64,000 nt of DNA from Ricinus communis (Eukaryota > Streptophyta > Magnoliopsida > Malpighiales > Euphorbiaceae), in NCBI RefSeq assembly GCF_019578655.1, contig NC_063264.1:27179688-27243687 (forward strand), given 5' to 3'. Under the pieces are notes generated by a model. It had not been told where the DNA came from and did no database searches. It was given only the letters and a program-made list of their open reading frames with translations. The translations under genes and the position numbers were made by a program. Positions 25,395-35,975 of the stretch are shown piece after piece (position 1 is the first letter of the stretch; every line of letters begins with the position of its first letter).

Positions 25395-26157
25395 TTTTTG
25401 AATCTGGGTACTATAGGTGATATCCTTTTACACCTAATGATATCCCCATGAAAATTGCTTTTCTTGCCCTCAGATCCAACTTTGATTCCTTAACATAATA
25501 ATATGCAGTTGAACTAAAAACATGTAAGGAATTATAATCTGTAGCAGGTTTTCCATACCATACCTCTAAAGGTATTTTACCGTTGATAATAGTTGATGAC
25601 AAACGATTAATGAGCTGAACACCTTTCATTACAATAGGTGCCCTAGAGATAACCTTAAAAATTTCATTTTTAATGACAATAGTGAAGCCCTTTCTTGCTA
25701 GAACTCTCAAAGAAATAAGGTTTCTTGTCAAATTCGACACATATCTGACATCAGTCAGAATTCTAATTGATCCATCATGATTCTTCAGCCAAACTGATCC
25801 AATTCCAGCAGTTTTGCAAGTGTTGTCATTTGCTGTGTAGACAACTCCACCCTCTGTTTCTTTGAAATCAGAGAACCACTCCCGGTTGGGACACATATGG
25901 TGGCTACAGCCTGAATCAAGAATCCAAGCTCCCAAATTGCTGGTTGATGGCATCATTACTAATGAAAGATTAGAATCACATTCAGCTACATTTGTATATG
26001 CAACAGCTTGCCTTTTGGCCTTTTCTTTCAGCTTCGGACAGTCTTTCTTCCAGTGCCCCTTTTTCCGGCAAAAGGCATATTGGTCTTTGCCAACTCTGGA
26101 CTTCGATCTTCCCTTCTTCCCTTTACTTCTTTTTACTAAACGGCCTCTCACTACCAA
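25395..26157 (-). pseudogene. Copia zinc knuckle, protease and fused integrase tail
   Basis: One 248-codon frame. Basic residues then a CCHC-like knuckle (CRKKGHWKKDC preceded by YAF, so the first Cys of the motif is changed to F..C spacing), then the aspartic protease site WILDSGCSHHMC. After VISRAPIVMKG the frame jumps directly to QLINRLSSTIINGKIPLEVW and HVFSSTAYYYVKESKL, sequence that normally lies C-terminal to the integrase core. The DD-35-E core is therefore deleted in frame. Past the nominal stop at 25,411 (TAG replacing the usual TGG) the frame continues as YPDSKK to about 25,395. Confidence 0.75.
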
Positions 26158-26206
26158 AGCTTCTGCTGCACCACTGGAGCTACCCTTTTTATCTTTTCTT
26201 CATAAT

Positions 26207-26479
26207 TTATAACGCAGTACAAACCTCACTGAGAGACACCTCAGCCTTCCCATGGAGTAAAGTAGTCTCAAGGAATTCAAATTCTTCTGGAAGAAATCTC
26301 AACAATATCAAGGCCAAATCTTCATATTCAAATGTCACATCTAAATTCATCGAGTCAGCAACAAGCTGATTGAAGTTTGTTATGTGATCATTCATTGTGG
26401 TATGAGGAACATATGTGAATCTGAATAATATCATATGGAGTTTATTTTGATTGCTACTTTTCAGAAACTTTTCCTCCAA
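26207..26479 (-). pseudogene. Copia gag fragment (UBN2-type)
   Basis: 90-codon open piece with the gag phrases MNDHITNFNQLVADSMNL and ILLRFLPEEFEFLETTLL, typical of the gag of copia elements (UBN2/Retrotran_gag). Upstream gag sequence (26,480-26,760) carries stops and frame changes. It leads into the zinc-knuckle ORF below through a frameshift. Confidence 0.7.
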
Positions 26480-26913
26480 TGCTTTCTACAATTTACTAGC
26501 AAAAGTTTCTTTACAAAATGCATTTTTCTGCTCTCTGGACAAGCACGATCAAATTGTACCACATGCCAATCGATTAATTATTTTCCACTCCTCCTCCTTC
26601 ATACAGTCTAGTTTTTCATCTTCAATGGTAACATCTAGGCCTTGTTGGAATAGGACATCTAGAACTTTACCTTGCCACATTACTGAAATGACCGGTACCA
26701 TCAAATATCTCCACCACAGTTATGGAATTCGCCACTACATTTCTCACTGAAATTGACGAATTTGGTGCTACTATTATGGTTTGTGTAGAGGTACTTTCAC
26801 CGTTAGCATTTCTGCTTCGATCTATATTTAATAGCTTTCAAATATAATGAGGAAGGACCCAGATTCTTTTTTGATATGGAAGATCAATTTAAACTGCAAC
26901 CACTTAGCAACCT

Positions 26914-26926
26914 GGCTCTGATACCA
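26914..26926 (-). other. Primer-binding site of the copia element (tRNA-iMet)
   Basis: The minus strand reads TGGTATCAGAGCC, complementary to the 3' end of initiator tRNA-Met, three bases inside the presumed LTR edge at 26,929. Confidence 0.85.
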
Positions 26927-26928
26927 AT

Positions 26929-27600
26929 TGTTGTGGAAATCGAGTTAGTTTCCACTGCAATCAAATAAATGATACAAAAAATTACAACTAAGAAATAAAT
27001 TTTTAGGTAATTTTAGGTACAATATATCACCTGTAATTACCCGAAAAATAAGCTATTAAATAAACAATAAGAAAAGAAACACCAGAACTTTAACGAGGTT
27101 TGGCAAAAATTATGCTTACTTCCTCGAGCACTACCAAAATAATATTTCTTAAATTCAATAGAATTATAAAGAAATATTAATAAAAAGAGAAAGAAGAGAA
27201 ATGCAATTTAGCCCATAGAAATATAAGGCCATTGTTTTTCTTGACGCTTGGAAAAGGAGAGAAGACCCACTATTTATAGACTCGGGACCACTTCTTCCTT
27301 TTCTTAGCTTTCAATGTGGAATAAAGGAGCTAAAAATAACACCTCCAGTCTGGCAGCCAGCATCAGCTGCAGCTCCACCACCACCACCTCAATAACAAGA
27401 TAAGCATCAAGTTCATTTTCATCATGATCGCCAGTTATCTATTTCCTCCAAAGTAGCATTTGGTGTTGCAGAGGGAATGCCGCAGGAGATTGGCAGTAGC
27501 GGGAGCCTTGAACCAAGCTCTTCAAGATGGATGAATGGATGAGTCAGCAACACTTGCGGACTCATTTCTCATTTCTTTTTTTTTTCTCAATTAAATAACC
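26929..27600 (-). mobile_element. 5' LTR of the decayed copia element
   Basis: Edge at 26,929 (minus strand ends ...CCACAACA) lies next to the primer site. The LTR contains TATAAATAG on the minus strand (27,270-27,278), followed downstream by the R/U5 phrase GGTTTGGCAAA reading from the other strand near 27,095. The outer edge is not certain; 27,600 is an estimate. Confidence 0.6.
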
Positions 27601-28203
27601 AGTCGGCAAAACCACCACAAAAGGTTGCCGGACTGTATTTTAGAAAAAAAATTAAACATTAGTGATTTTTGAGAAAAAGTTGTAAATATTAGTTAAAATT
27701 GTTGAAACGTCCAAAATTGAATTTTTTTTTTAAATAATTAGCCCTTTTTATTTTGGATTACCTTCGATCAAAGCCGCATGCCAATTCTCTTATCCGATTT
27801 AGGCCTAGGACCCAATTCCTTTCCTTTCACAAGTGACTTGGACTCCTAGGGTGAGGGTGAAAGGGGCGGCTATCTAGTTGGAGTCTTTTCAGTTGTATGC
27901 CACAAGGTCCCTATGGACAAGGGGACAAAGGAATCATCACTTTTGGGCGCAGGCAGTCCTCTACCATCCATCCCATTGCATTCATCATCTCGTATTGTAC
28001 TGTATCGTATCATACTAGATTGAGTGAGAGAAAGGTAATGTAAACTCCCATAATATGGTAAGGGAGGATATTAGGGGGGAAGCAGTGGGTGGAGTTCCCC
28101 TTGCAAAGAGCTGGATGAGTGGAGACCTTCACTTCCGGTTTGGAGGGCGAGGATATTCCGACCTTATTATCATTATGACTTTGCAGTGTTACTTGGTTCA
28201 GCT
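27601..28203. other. Unassigned region; may include a 3' UTR of the coding relic
   Basis: No recognised repeat. The GC-richer part at 27,780-28,203 lies directly downstream (minus sense) of the coding relic at 28,204-28,458. The 71-codon minus frame at 28,010-28,225 has no family resemblance. Confidence 0.3.
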
Positions 28204-28458
28204 CTATTTGTGACCTTTTTTCCAAAATTTTGGATTAATATCCTCCAAATACTCTTGAATTTCACTTTTAATGTTATTAATCTGCATCTCTAATCAGTTT
28301 AGGAACTCATCAAAACTGCTAAACCGGTTGGTTTTGCATTCTTCAATTTCATTTGTCAGTTTCTGTTTGTTATTTTGTATTTGTAGTTTGCAGCTCTGCA
28401 ATTTGACTTGCACACTCAACTCTCCATCTTTGATTAAATTATGGGATGTGTCCTGCAT
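28204..28458 (-). pseudogene. Single-exon coding relic with coiled-coil character
   Basis: Minus strand from ATG at 28,458 to TAG at 28,206: 85 codons with one in-frame TGA after FDEFLN. The sequence is unusually protein-like for this region: MQDTSHNLIKDGELSVQVKL, a Q/K/E-rich heptad-like stretch (LQIQNNKQKLTNEIEECK), then LEMQINNIKSEIQEYLEDIN and PKFWKKGHK. An ATGCAG directly at the start could also be a splice acceptor (GCAG before GAC), so this may be the last exon of a gene, or a copy of one. Family not recognised. A TGA to CGA or TGG change would account for the stop. Confidence 0.4.
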
Positions 28459-28747
28459 TTAGCCTTTTTAGTGACCTAACTCCTCTTTTGGATTTTAATA
28501 CTCACAAATAAAAATGATAAAATTAAAAAAGAATTCTTCAAACTGAAAAGTGACCATACAAATTAATAAATTATATGTAGCACTAAAAAATTTTAAAGTA
28601 TAATAGAGTGACTTTGTTTGTATATAGAGATTTTAAATGCATATAATAGTAATTTAAATTAGTGACAATGTGATACAAAATATATTATTTATATTCATGT
28701 TTAGAACTATAAATGGATCATGGGTCAATTTCTTATATTTAGGCCGA

Positions 28748-28749
28748 GC

Positions 28750-28780
<31 letters not shown>

Positions 28781-28782
28781 TG
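28748..28782. repeat. (ATT)n microsatellite
   Basis: About eleven uninterrupted ATT units. Confidence 0.95.
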
Positions 28783-28956
28783 GGCTTTCCACCATGGAAT
28801 GATTTTTCTTTGATTTAAAAAAGAAAGAAGAAAAAGAAATTTTATGGGACAAGATTTTTAATTTTTTTTATGATTTTTAGAATTTTATTTTGATGATTTT
28901 TTTAAAACCTTTTATTTATATGATTCTTTTTATTTTTTAAATTTCATTAAAAGAAT

Positions 28957-28961
<5 letters not shown>

Positions 28962-29026
<65 letters not shown>
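28962..29026. repeat. (TA)n microsatellite, ~32 units
   Basis: Uninterrupted alternation of T and A over about 65 bp, the longest simple repeat in the window; able to form a cruciform or hairpin. Confidence 0.95.
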
Positions 29027-29028
<2 letters not shown>

Positions 29029-30529
29029 ATCTCGAAAGGATATTATTCCAATTTATATTATTATCAAACTAGTCAAGTGGGATAAATTTATTATTTTTTT
29101 TTTGTATCTTTATATTTAGTATTCATAAATTAAAGGATATTATATATATATATTTTTACAATAGCTAGTATTCTTTGATGAAAATGAAGAGGTTTATTTC
29201 AAAAAATATATCATATTATGCTAAAATACAGTTGAAAATATATGAAGATAAAATTAAAATAAAATTAAAAAATTTATTTAAGAGTGTTAAGAAGAATAAT
29301 AGTTTTGTGTTTATAACAACTATTTGGATTTTTATAGCAATAAAAAGATAGATATGGATAAAGAATAAAGATAATACTGTAACAACTTTATTTATGAAAT
29401 TGATATTAAAAATATACTAAAAAATAGCGATAGGCTATAAAAAAATCCGATAGAATATGAAAAAGGTGCTATAATATAGTTTAGAATATTTATAGTTTTA
29501 CTGTTTTATAATTTTTAATATATGATGTTTTCAAATAAAAATAGGTATATGGTTACAAATCATAAAAAAAAAATGTATCTTACCATTAAAATTTTTCGAT
29601 TTGTAAGGATTCAGCCACATTTATTTCAATCGACCATCATTATCATGTTTTCATATTATATAATATAAGTTTGAAGTTTAACAACTATTAATTTTATTAT
29701 TTAATTATTAAATTGTAGTTTAAGAAATCATTGATTCGATGAGATCAATTTAACGGTAAAAAAATTGACGTTTTGAATTTATTAAGTTCTAACACATATT
29801 CTCAAATATCGAAAATATAATAACCACAATTGAAAATAGTAAAGATGAGTAAATTACTGTCCATTTATATTCTTTAATAGTAAAATATTTTTTTATTATA
29901 ATTTTCAACGACATTTCTTTTTTCATCTGAAAAGAAATTACATCAAATCATAGTAGTATTGTTTTTTTTAAACTTCAGCCATGGCCACCAACTTCTTGAC
30001 CCATTGGACATATGGAACGATCCATCGATGCTCAACCCATTACTTAATATCTTTACTTCTCACGTGCAGCATGGATCTTATCATAAATATTTTCTTTAAA
30101 TATGATCAATCAAAATTTCCCGTTCAATAAAAATAAACTTTAATTAGCTAACAATTACCAAAGAAAGGAAGAAACTAACAAAAGCAGAATTAGAGGAAAA
30201 TTATAATTGAAGATCATAACAAATTGATTCTCTTAATTTCAAAATCATTTTTTTTTTAGAATTTAATTGCAAAATCATTGATAAAAGTCTCTGATTTATT
30301 TTATTAGAATTGAATATCTTATGGTTTGTTTCATTGATAAGTTACTTATGAAATATAGAAAAACCATTTATTGGTTCTCATATAATTTTATATTTTTTTT
30401 TACAATAGATCATATGATTTTTTTTATAACACCTTTATACTATATGGTTATTTTTCTTTGAATACTTTAGTGTGAATCAGTAAATATTATTAATGTTTAT
30501 AATATATATATCAAAAGAAGGTTAATTTT
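29027..30529. other. A/T-rich intergenic DNA
   Basis: No coding or repeat signal recognised. A short less A/T-rich piece at 29,970-30,070 has no open frame. Confidence 0.4.
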
Positions 30530-31301
30530 TTGCATGAAGCTTTCACTTGGCAATATTTTATAAAATTAAATCATATAAATTTTAATAAAAAAATATATGT
30601 GATTTTGATGTGGTTTTAATAATTTATTATAATATTAAACACTAACAAAATAAAATAATAATATTAAATTTATTCTAACATTAAATATTAATCAAATAAA
30701 ATGATATAATTAAGTGCTTATTAAAATAAAATGATAGCTAAATATAATTAAAAAAATAGTGATTATATAATACCACTAATCTATTATATACATCTATTAT
30801 TCTTTTCTATTATTCTTTTATGACTATTACGTTTTAAAATCATTAAAGTAAAATGGTAATATTAAGTACTTATTAAATTAAAATATAGCTAAATATAATT
30901 ATTGTTTATAATATAATATATTTATAATTAAAATAAAATACTTTAGATTAAGAATTTAAATCATAAGATTACTAATGATCATGTATTAGCACACAAGTAA
31001 ATAAAAGTATATTTAATACTTATTAAAATAAAATGATAACTAACTATAATAAGGAATTGGTAATTGCATAACAATACTCATTTACCATATATCTATTATG
31101 ATTCTTTTAATTATTTGTTATAACTATTAAATTTTAAAGTTATATAAGTAAACTGATAATATTAAGTGATATTATAATAAAATAATAACTAAATAAGATT
31201 ATTTTTTATAATATAATATTTTTTATTAGAATAATATATTATAAACTGAAAATTTATATCATAAAATTATCAATAATTATGCATTATCACAAGCTAGTTT
31301 A
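30530..31301 (+). repeat. AT-rich dispersed repeat, plus-strand copies (Helitron-like end)
   Basis: Begins near CTTTCACTTGGCAATATTTTA and contains phrases such as ATTAAGTGCTTATTAAAATAAAATGATAGCTAAATATAAT that recur, partly in tandem, at about 30,700, 30,860, 31,010 and 31,150. It ends GCATTATCACAAGCTAG followed by T at 31,300. Inverted copies lie at 33,925-34,395 and 34,940-35,535. The CTAG-T end after a small hairpin resembles a Helitron 3' terminus; classification is tentative. No coding capacity. Confidence 0.5.
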
Positions 31302-32379
31302 TAATGTAGCATTGAAATTAAACATAATTTTATACAATAATTATTTTCAAGTAATTTAACAGTTAATTCATTATTTTATGCTTAAAATATTTTATAAGAA
31401 CATTTATTTTTATAATTTTTAGTTTAATTAAAAATTTAATTTTTTAAAAACAAAATTTAACTATATTTATGGATTTATTATTGATATATAATAATGCAGT
31501 TCATATTGTATTGATGTCAAATCATAAAAGTCTAATGTTATAGTTCTAATATTATAGTTGATTAAGGTATTTAAATGCCGATAAAATAAAATATAATATA
31601 AAAATTATGAAATTATATCAACTCTAACAAACAACGTTAGTATGTTCAAAAACGAAGTGCTAACAGAATAAATTACAAGATAGTCCTTTGTTGAAAAATC
31701 CAATACCCATTTTATAAATGAATGATTTTATATGATAAAATATTTGTATACACTATATATTAATATTTGAGGAAGAAAAGATTAAAAGAATTAAGTATAA
31801 AAGATTTTTTTTTTTAATTATTTTAATATTTGAATTAGATTTGTCTTCTTGTTTTCTTTTAATATTAGGATATGTATTTCCTTCTAAACAAAATTTCACT
31901 TTATGGCGATTCTTTTAATAGGTAATTACTGTAATAATCTTCAAGAATTATTTATATTGAATATGGACCTAATATTCCTGAAAATATATTCTTTTGATAT
32001 GGGTGCACATAAAGAAAGGAATTCATTGCTGATTGTGTTCTCACCCATAAGAATATCACCTTCATTTCAAATTCAAGTTATTGCAATACAATCCCAATTT
32101 TGTTCAGTCAATATTATTTGGTTAAAAATGGGTTGATACATATAAATGTACTGAAAAACAGCTCAATGAGTATAGCAGTAGAACAATTTTCCACAGGTTA
32201 GTGTCTCCTGATTATCAAAAGATCAAGTTAATGTTCTGAATTAGATGTAACTAAATTGGTATTCACATAGCCACTGCAGCTGAAAGTTCTTGAATTCGAA
32301 CTCCAATAGGAGCCAATCAAAAATCTCAAACTATTATTGCGTCACATTTGTATATATTTTGTTTGTGATTAATGTTGCA
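31302..32379. other. Intergenic DNA upstream of the first RING-H2 gene
   Basis: A/T-rich, no gene called. The 77-codon frame at 31,903 has no family resemblance. 32,281-32,379 is in frame with the RING-H2 protein below and encodes its missing N-terminal region, but without an ATG. Confidence 0.4.
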
Positions 32380-32832
32380 ATGATCATCTTAATATGCATT
32401 GCACTCATTTGCATCATTGCTGCCTCTATAGTTGTCCTCATCATTAGAATAGCATGCAAATGCATTTTCTGGCTTCAATTTGGGAGGCGTAATCTTGATC
32501 TCGGACATGGACTCAGAAGCAGTCAACACAGATCATTTCTACTCAGTTTGCGGTCACATGAATATCTCGACATTCTGCAATGGCTTGTGGACAAAAGTAA
32601 AGCGACAAGGGGGCAATATGCCATTGACAATCTGTTGCCAACAGTGATATATGGAGACAATGAAATGAAAATACCAGAGTTTGAAGTTTGTGTTATTTGC
32701 TTGGAGGATTACATGGACAGAGAGTTATGTAGAATTCTTCCTTCCTGCAGGCACATGTTTCATTCACATTGTATTGAACAATGGCTGAAGTGGAATCTAA
32801 CATGTCCAACTTGCCGTGGATGCATTTTATAA
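32380..32832 (+). CDS. ATL-like RING-H2 membrane protein (putative E3 ubiquitin ligase), start uncertain
   Basis: From the first in-frame ATG (32,380) the product is 150 aa. Residues 1-27 form a hydrophobic anchor (MIILICIALICIIAASIVVL), then a linker with IDNLLPTVIYGDNEMK, a form of the GLD-like motif that precedes the ring in ATL proteins. The RING-H2 domain has ligands C104, C107, C123, H125, H128, C131, C142, C145 and the E2-contact Trp in IEQWL. Coding sequence continues in frame upstream to a TGA at 32,281, matching the N-terminus of the paralogs at 43,145 and 62,467, but no ATG is present there (TTG at 32,290). So either the protein is N-terminally shortened or the gene is a recent pseudogene. 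ATL proteins ubiquitinate targets at membranes; substrate unknown. Confidence 0.7.
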   Translation: MIILICIALICIIAASIVVLIIRIACKCIFWLQFGRRNLDLGHGLRSSQHRSFLLSLRSHEYLDILQWLVDKSKATRGQYAIDNLLPTVIYGDNEMKIPEFEVCVICLEDYMDRELCRILPSCRHMFHSHCIEQWLKWNLTCPTCRGCIL

Positions 32833-33335
32833 GTGTATGAGATGCAAATTGATTATGTAAAAAAGCTTTTGAACATGAATTCCGTTCTATTATTTTTTAT
32901 CAATAATTTGATTTTGCAATCCTTCTCATAATCACATGATTTTGTTCTATTTGTTCTCTTCTTAAAGCATGTCGGCCATGAACGATATAATAGTTCTCTT
33001 AGGTTTCTTCCTCCCGCGCCCTCAGCCGCCCGGCTCGCGTTAGAGGGGAAAATTAGCAAAGCGATACGTTGTAACTCAGATAAGAAAGCAAACTTTCCTA
33101 ACCAAAGGCTTACTACTAGCTTGCGGAACTAACTGAATGGAATAAAAGATAGCTTGAGGGTTTAAAACATCACTTATACTCGCTGTAAAGATAATGATTT
33201 TTGTTAATATATGTGACAATGGATAAAAAAACTCGAGACTTTTCTAATTCTTTATAAATAAAAATATAAATTAGACAACTTTTAAATTTACATTGTAAAA
33301 GTCTTTAGCCAATCAATGAATTTACATACTAGAGG
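32833..33335. other. 3' flank of the RING-H2 gene
   Basis: Non-coding. A curious GC-rich patch CCCGCGCCCTCAGCCGCCCG lies at about 33,013 in otherwise A/T-rich DNA; I see no explanation for it. Confidence 0.35.
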
Positions 33336-33336
33336 T

Positions 33337-33525
33337 CTAATGCAAAGGAGGCACTTCCTCTTTAAAATAACTTCTTCCCCCTATTTTAATTGATCTTTTA
33401 GCTAACCCATGAGCAACTCCCTTCCCTCCCCTTAAATACTCATTGGTTGACCAGAAAATTGGAACTGGGAAAGGACATATTTTAATGTGGGAGGAGGGGA
33501 AAATGGTAAGAATTTGAATCTCCAA
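33337..33525 (-). pseudogene. LINE RNase H-like 3' fragment
   Basis: The minus frame ends NEYLRGGKGVAHGLAKRSIK ... FKEEVPPL, which resembles the C-terminus of the RNase H domain of plant LINEs and related retro-genes (N-x-VAHxLAKxAL ... W-EEVPP). Only this end is visible. Assignment is by motif only. Confidence 0.4.
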
Positions 33526-33924
33526 TTAGCTACCATTCCAAATAAAATTTGAATCTCCAATTAGCTAGACTGCCAGATTTGGCACAGCTATCTTTCCATG
33601 TATAGGTATTAATTTCCATATCAAATGTTAATTTTGCATTACAAGGTAATATAAAAAAATGGTTAAACATATCCCATTTCTGTGGGTGATAAAGTGGGTA
33701 ATTATTTATTGATTGTGTACTACTGGGTACTGTTATAATTTTGTGGACAATTTATAGAGATGACCAATAAGCAGCAAGAGAAGTATCTCAGGCTGTTCAC
33801 TTCACAAAGGAATTCCCATCTTAATAAGAACACAAGAAAAAAAAAAAAAAACTTACCTCCTGCATATCCCAACTTGAATAAAATTTTAAATTTGAATTCT
33901 CTTCTTTTTATTTTAATTAATAAT
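33526..33924. other. Intergenic DNA
   Basis: A duplicated phrase GAATCTCCAATTAGCTA occurs at 33,515 and 33,550. Nothing else recognised. Confidence 0.35.
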
Positions 33925-34395
33925 ATACTTGTGCTAATACATAATTATTAATAAATTTATAATATAAATTTTTATTTTAAAATATCTTATTTTAATAAAA
34001 AATATTATATTATAAAAATAATTTTATTTTAATAAACACTTAATATTATCATTTTACATATATAACTTTATATTTTAATGGTTATAAAAATAATTAAAAA
34101 TTCATAATAGATGTATAATAAATTAGTAGATGTAATCACTAGTTTTTTTGTTATAGATAGCTACCATTTTATTATAATAAGCATTTAATAATATTATTTT
34201 ATTTGATTTATATTTAATATTATAATATGATAATATTATTATTTTATTTAATTAGTATCTAATATTATAATAATTTTTTATATAAGTCACATTAAAACCA
34301 CGTGTATTTCTTTAATTGAAATTTTATATGATGTGGCTTTATAAAATATTGTCAAGTGGAGTTTCATGGAACAATTTGGCTTTTTTATATTACAT
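33925..34395 (-). repeat. AT-rich dispersed repeat, inverted copy
   Basis: Reverse complement of the family at 30,530-31,301: on the minus strand it starts TGTTCCATGAAACTCCACTT, has CACGTG-type sequence near 34,300, then ACTAGTGATTACATCTACTA, and ends TATTAGCACAAGTA. No coding capacity. Confidence 0.5.
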
Positions 34396-34935
34396 TATTA
34401 TTTTTTATTTTATATATATAATATTTATTTTATATATAATATTAGTATAAAATATAAGTTTTATTTTTATCGATATGATATTTCTTTTTACATCTATATT
34501 AGTCATTTATAAAAATCATATAATATAATCTTATGAAATTGTTATATTTTTTATATGCTAAGGCAAATAAATATGAGAACTATATATATTTATCAACTTT
34601 AATCTTGTATCTATTTCATTGCATTAATAAGTTCTGATACATCCAAATAATAATTATTTTAAAAAAAATCAGATTATTAGAATTCTTGTTGTTTATTAAT
34701 TATTATTATCACTTTTTAATATCACATACATATGGATTGAATTTTTTTTTAAGTATTATATTCGACCAATAAGTTCATTTCTTTTAACTGTTTTTTTTTT
34801 ATGATTCAAATTTAGAATTTTTAATTTTTACTATTTTTTTATTTTTATATAAATATAAATATATATTTTATTAGAAAAGTAATAAGATTCATTATTAGTA
34901 TGTAATAAATAAGTCATATATTTTTACCATATTCA
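34396..34935. other. A/T-rich intergenic DNA
   Basis: No gene or clear repeat boundary. Confidence 0.35.
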
Positions 34936-34939
34936 TTAT

Positions 34940-35098
34940 TAGCATTTAAGATCACATTAAATTCTTTATAGATATTATAATTAACACTTTCTTAAATACG
35001 TCATGTGTCAATTTTCATTGAAAAATAAAATGATATGACTTCATAAAATTCTGCCATGTAGAGTCTTATGAAAAAACTTGACATTCTTTATAAATATA
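34940..35098 (-). repeat. AT-rich dispersed repeat, partial inverted copy
   Basis: Minus strand has the family start (CATAAGACTCTACATGGCAG) directly after the end of the next copy, giving a head-to-tail arrangement. Confidence 0.45.
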
Positions 35099-35535
35099 CT
35101 AGCAAGTGCTAATGCACAACTATTGATAATTTGTTTATCTAAATTTTTAGTTTAAAATATATTATTTGGATTATAAATATATTATAGTATAAGAAAATAA
35201 TTATATTTAGCTATTATTTTATTTCAATAAACATTAAATATTATTATTTTACTTTAAAATTTTAAAATTTAATGATTATAAAAAATACATATATAATAAA
35301 TTAGTGGTATTCTATAATTACTCTTTTCATTATATTTAGCTATCATTTTATTTTAATAAGTACTTATTAATATTATTTTGTTTGATCAGTATTTAATATT
35401 ATAATGTATTTAATGTTATCATTTTATTTGATTAGTATTTATATACTCACATCAAAGCTACATATATATTTTTATTAAAATTCTACATAATGTGGCTTTA
35501 CAGAATGTTGCCAAGTGGATTCTCATAGAAAATTT
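35099..35535 (-). repeat. AT-rich dispersed repeat, inverted copy with Helitron-like 3' end
   Basis: On the minus strand it starts TCTATGAGAATCCACTTGGCA near 35,535 and ends TTGTGCATTAGCACTTGCTAG followed by T near 35,100. GTGC-ATTA-GCAC is a short hairpin ahead of CTAG, the layout of Helitron 3' ends. The stem is only four base pairs, so classification is tentative. Confidence 0.5.
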
Positions 35536-35773
35536 AACCTAATTTATATATATACTAGTCGTATATTTATGCATTACACGGCCGTTATTATTATTTTAAT
35601 TATAAAATTAAATCGATAAATATAATTTAATAAAAATTTAATATTAAATATTAATTTATAAAATTTTAAAAAATAGTAGCAAATTAATTATTTTAAAATA
35701 TTTTTATTTTTTAAAAACTCTGAAATTAAAAAATTTTGATCTCAAAATTTAATATATATATATATATATATAT

Positions 35774-35812
35774 ATTATAGATTATAGATTATAGATTATA
35801 GATTATAGATAG
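35774..35812. repeat. Heptamer tandem repeat (ATTATAG)n
   Basis: Five perfect ATTATAG units follow a (TA)n tract. Not the plant telomere heptamer. Confidence 0.85.
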
Positions 35813-35975
35813 AAGGTACAGAATCAATGCTTTTACTTATAATCACAATAGATCTGAAAATTGTATTCGTACCTATATATACATATATAGAATCTTACTT
35901 TATATTTCATGAAAACACATTAACATTGGAATCAGGAGACATATTCACTCTTCAGTGTTGCATCATAACTAGCAA

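Larger units (their letters stand above)
25392..26928 (-). mobile_element. Decayed, internally deleted Ty1/copia element (internal region)
   Basis: Read from high to low coordinate on the minus strand: primer site, broken gag, zinc knuckle, protease, pre-integrase remnant, then a jump to integrase C-terminal sequence. Order and motifs are those of copia gag-pol. The element stops at the gypsy-type LTR end at 25,391; the reverse transcriptase, RNase H and 3' LTR were not found nearby. Stops and frameshifts make it non-functional. Confidence 0.8.

Noticed and set aside
25862..26369. 116- and 125-codon plus-strand frames
   Set aside because: Antisense to the copia gag-pol relic.
28962..29026. 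CRISPR-like or regulatory structure at the (TA)n tract
   Set aside because: Simple dinucleotide repeat in a plant genome; no spacers or functional signal.
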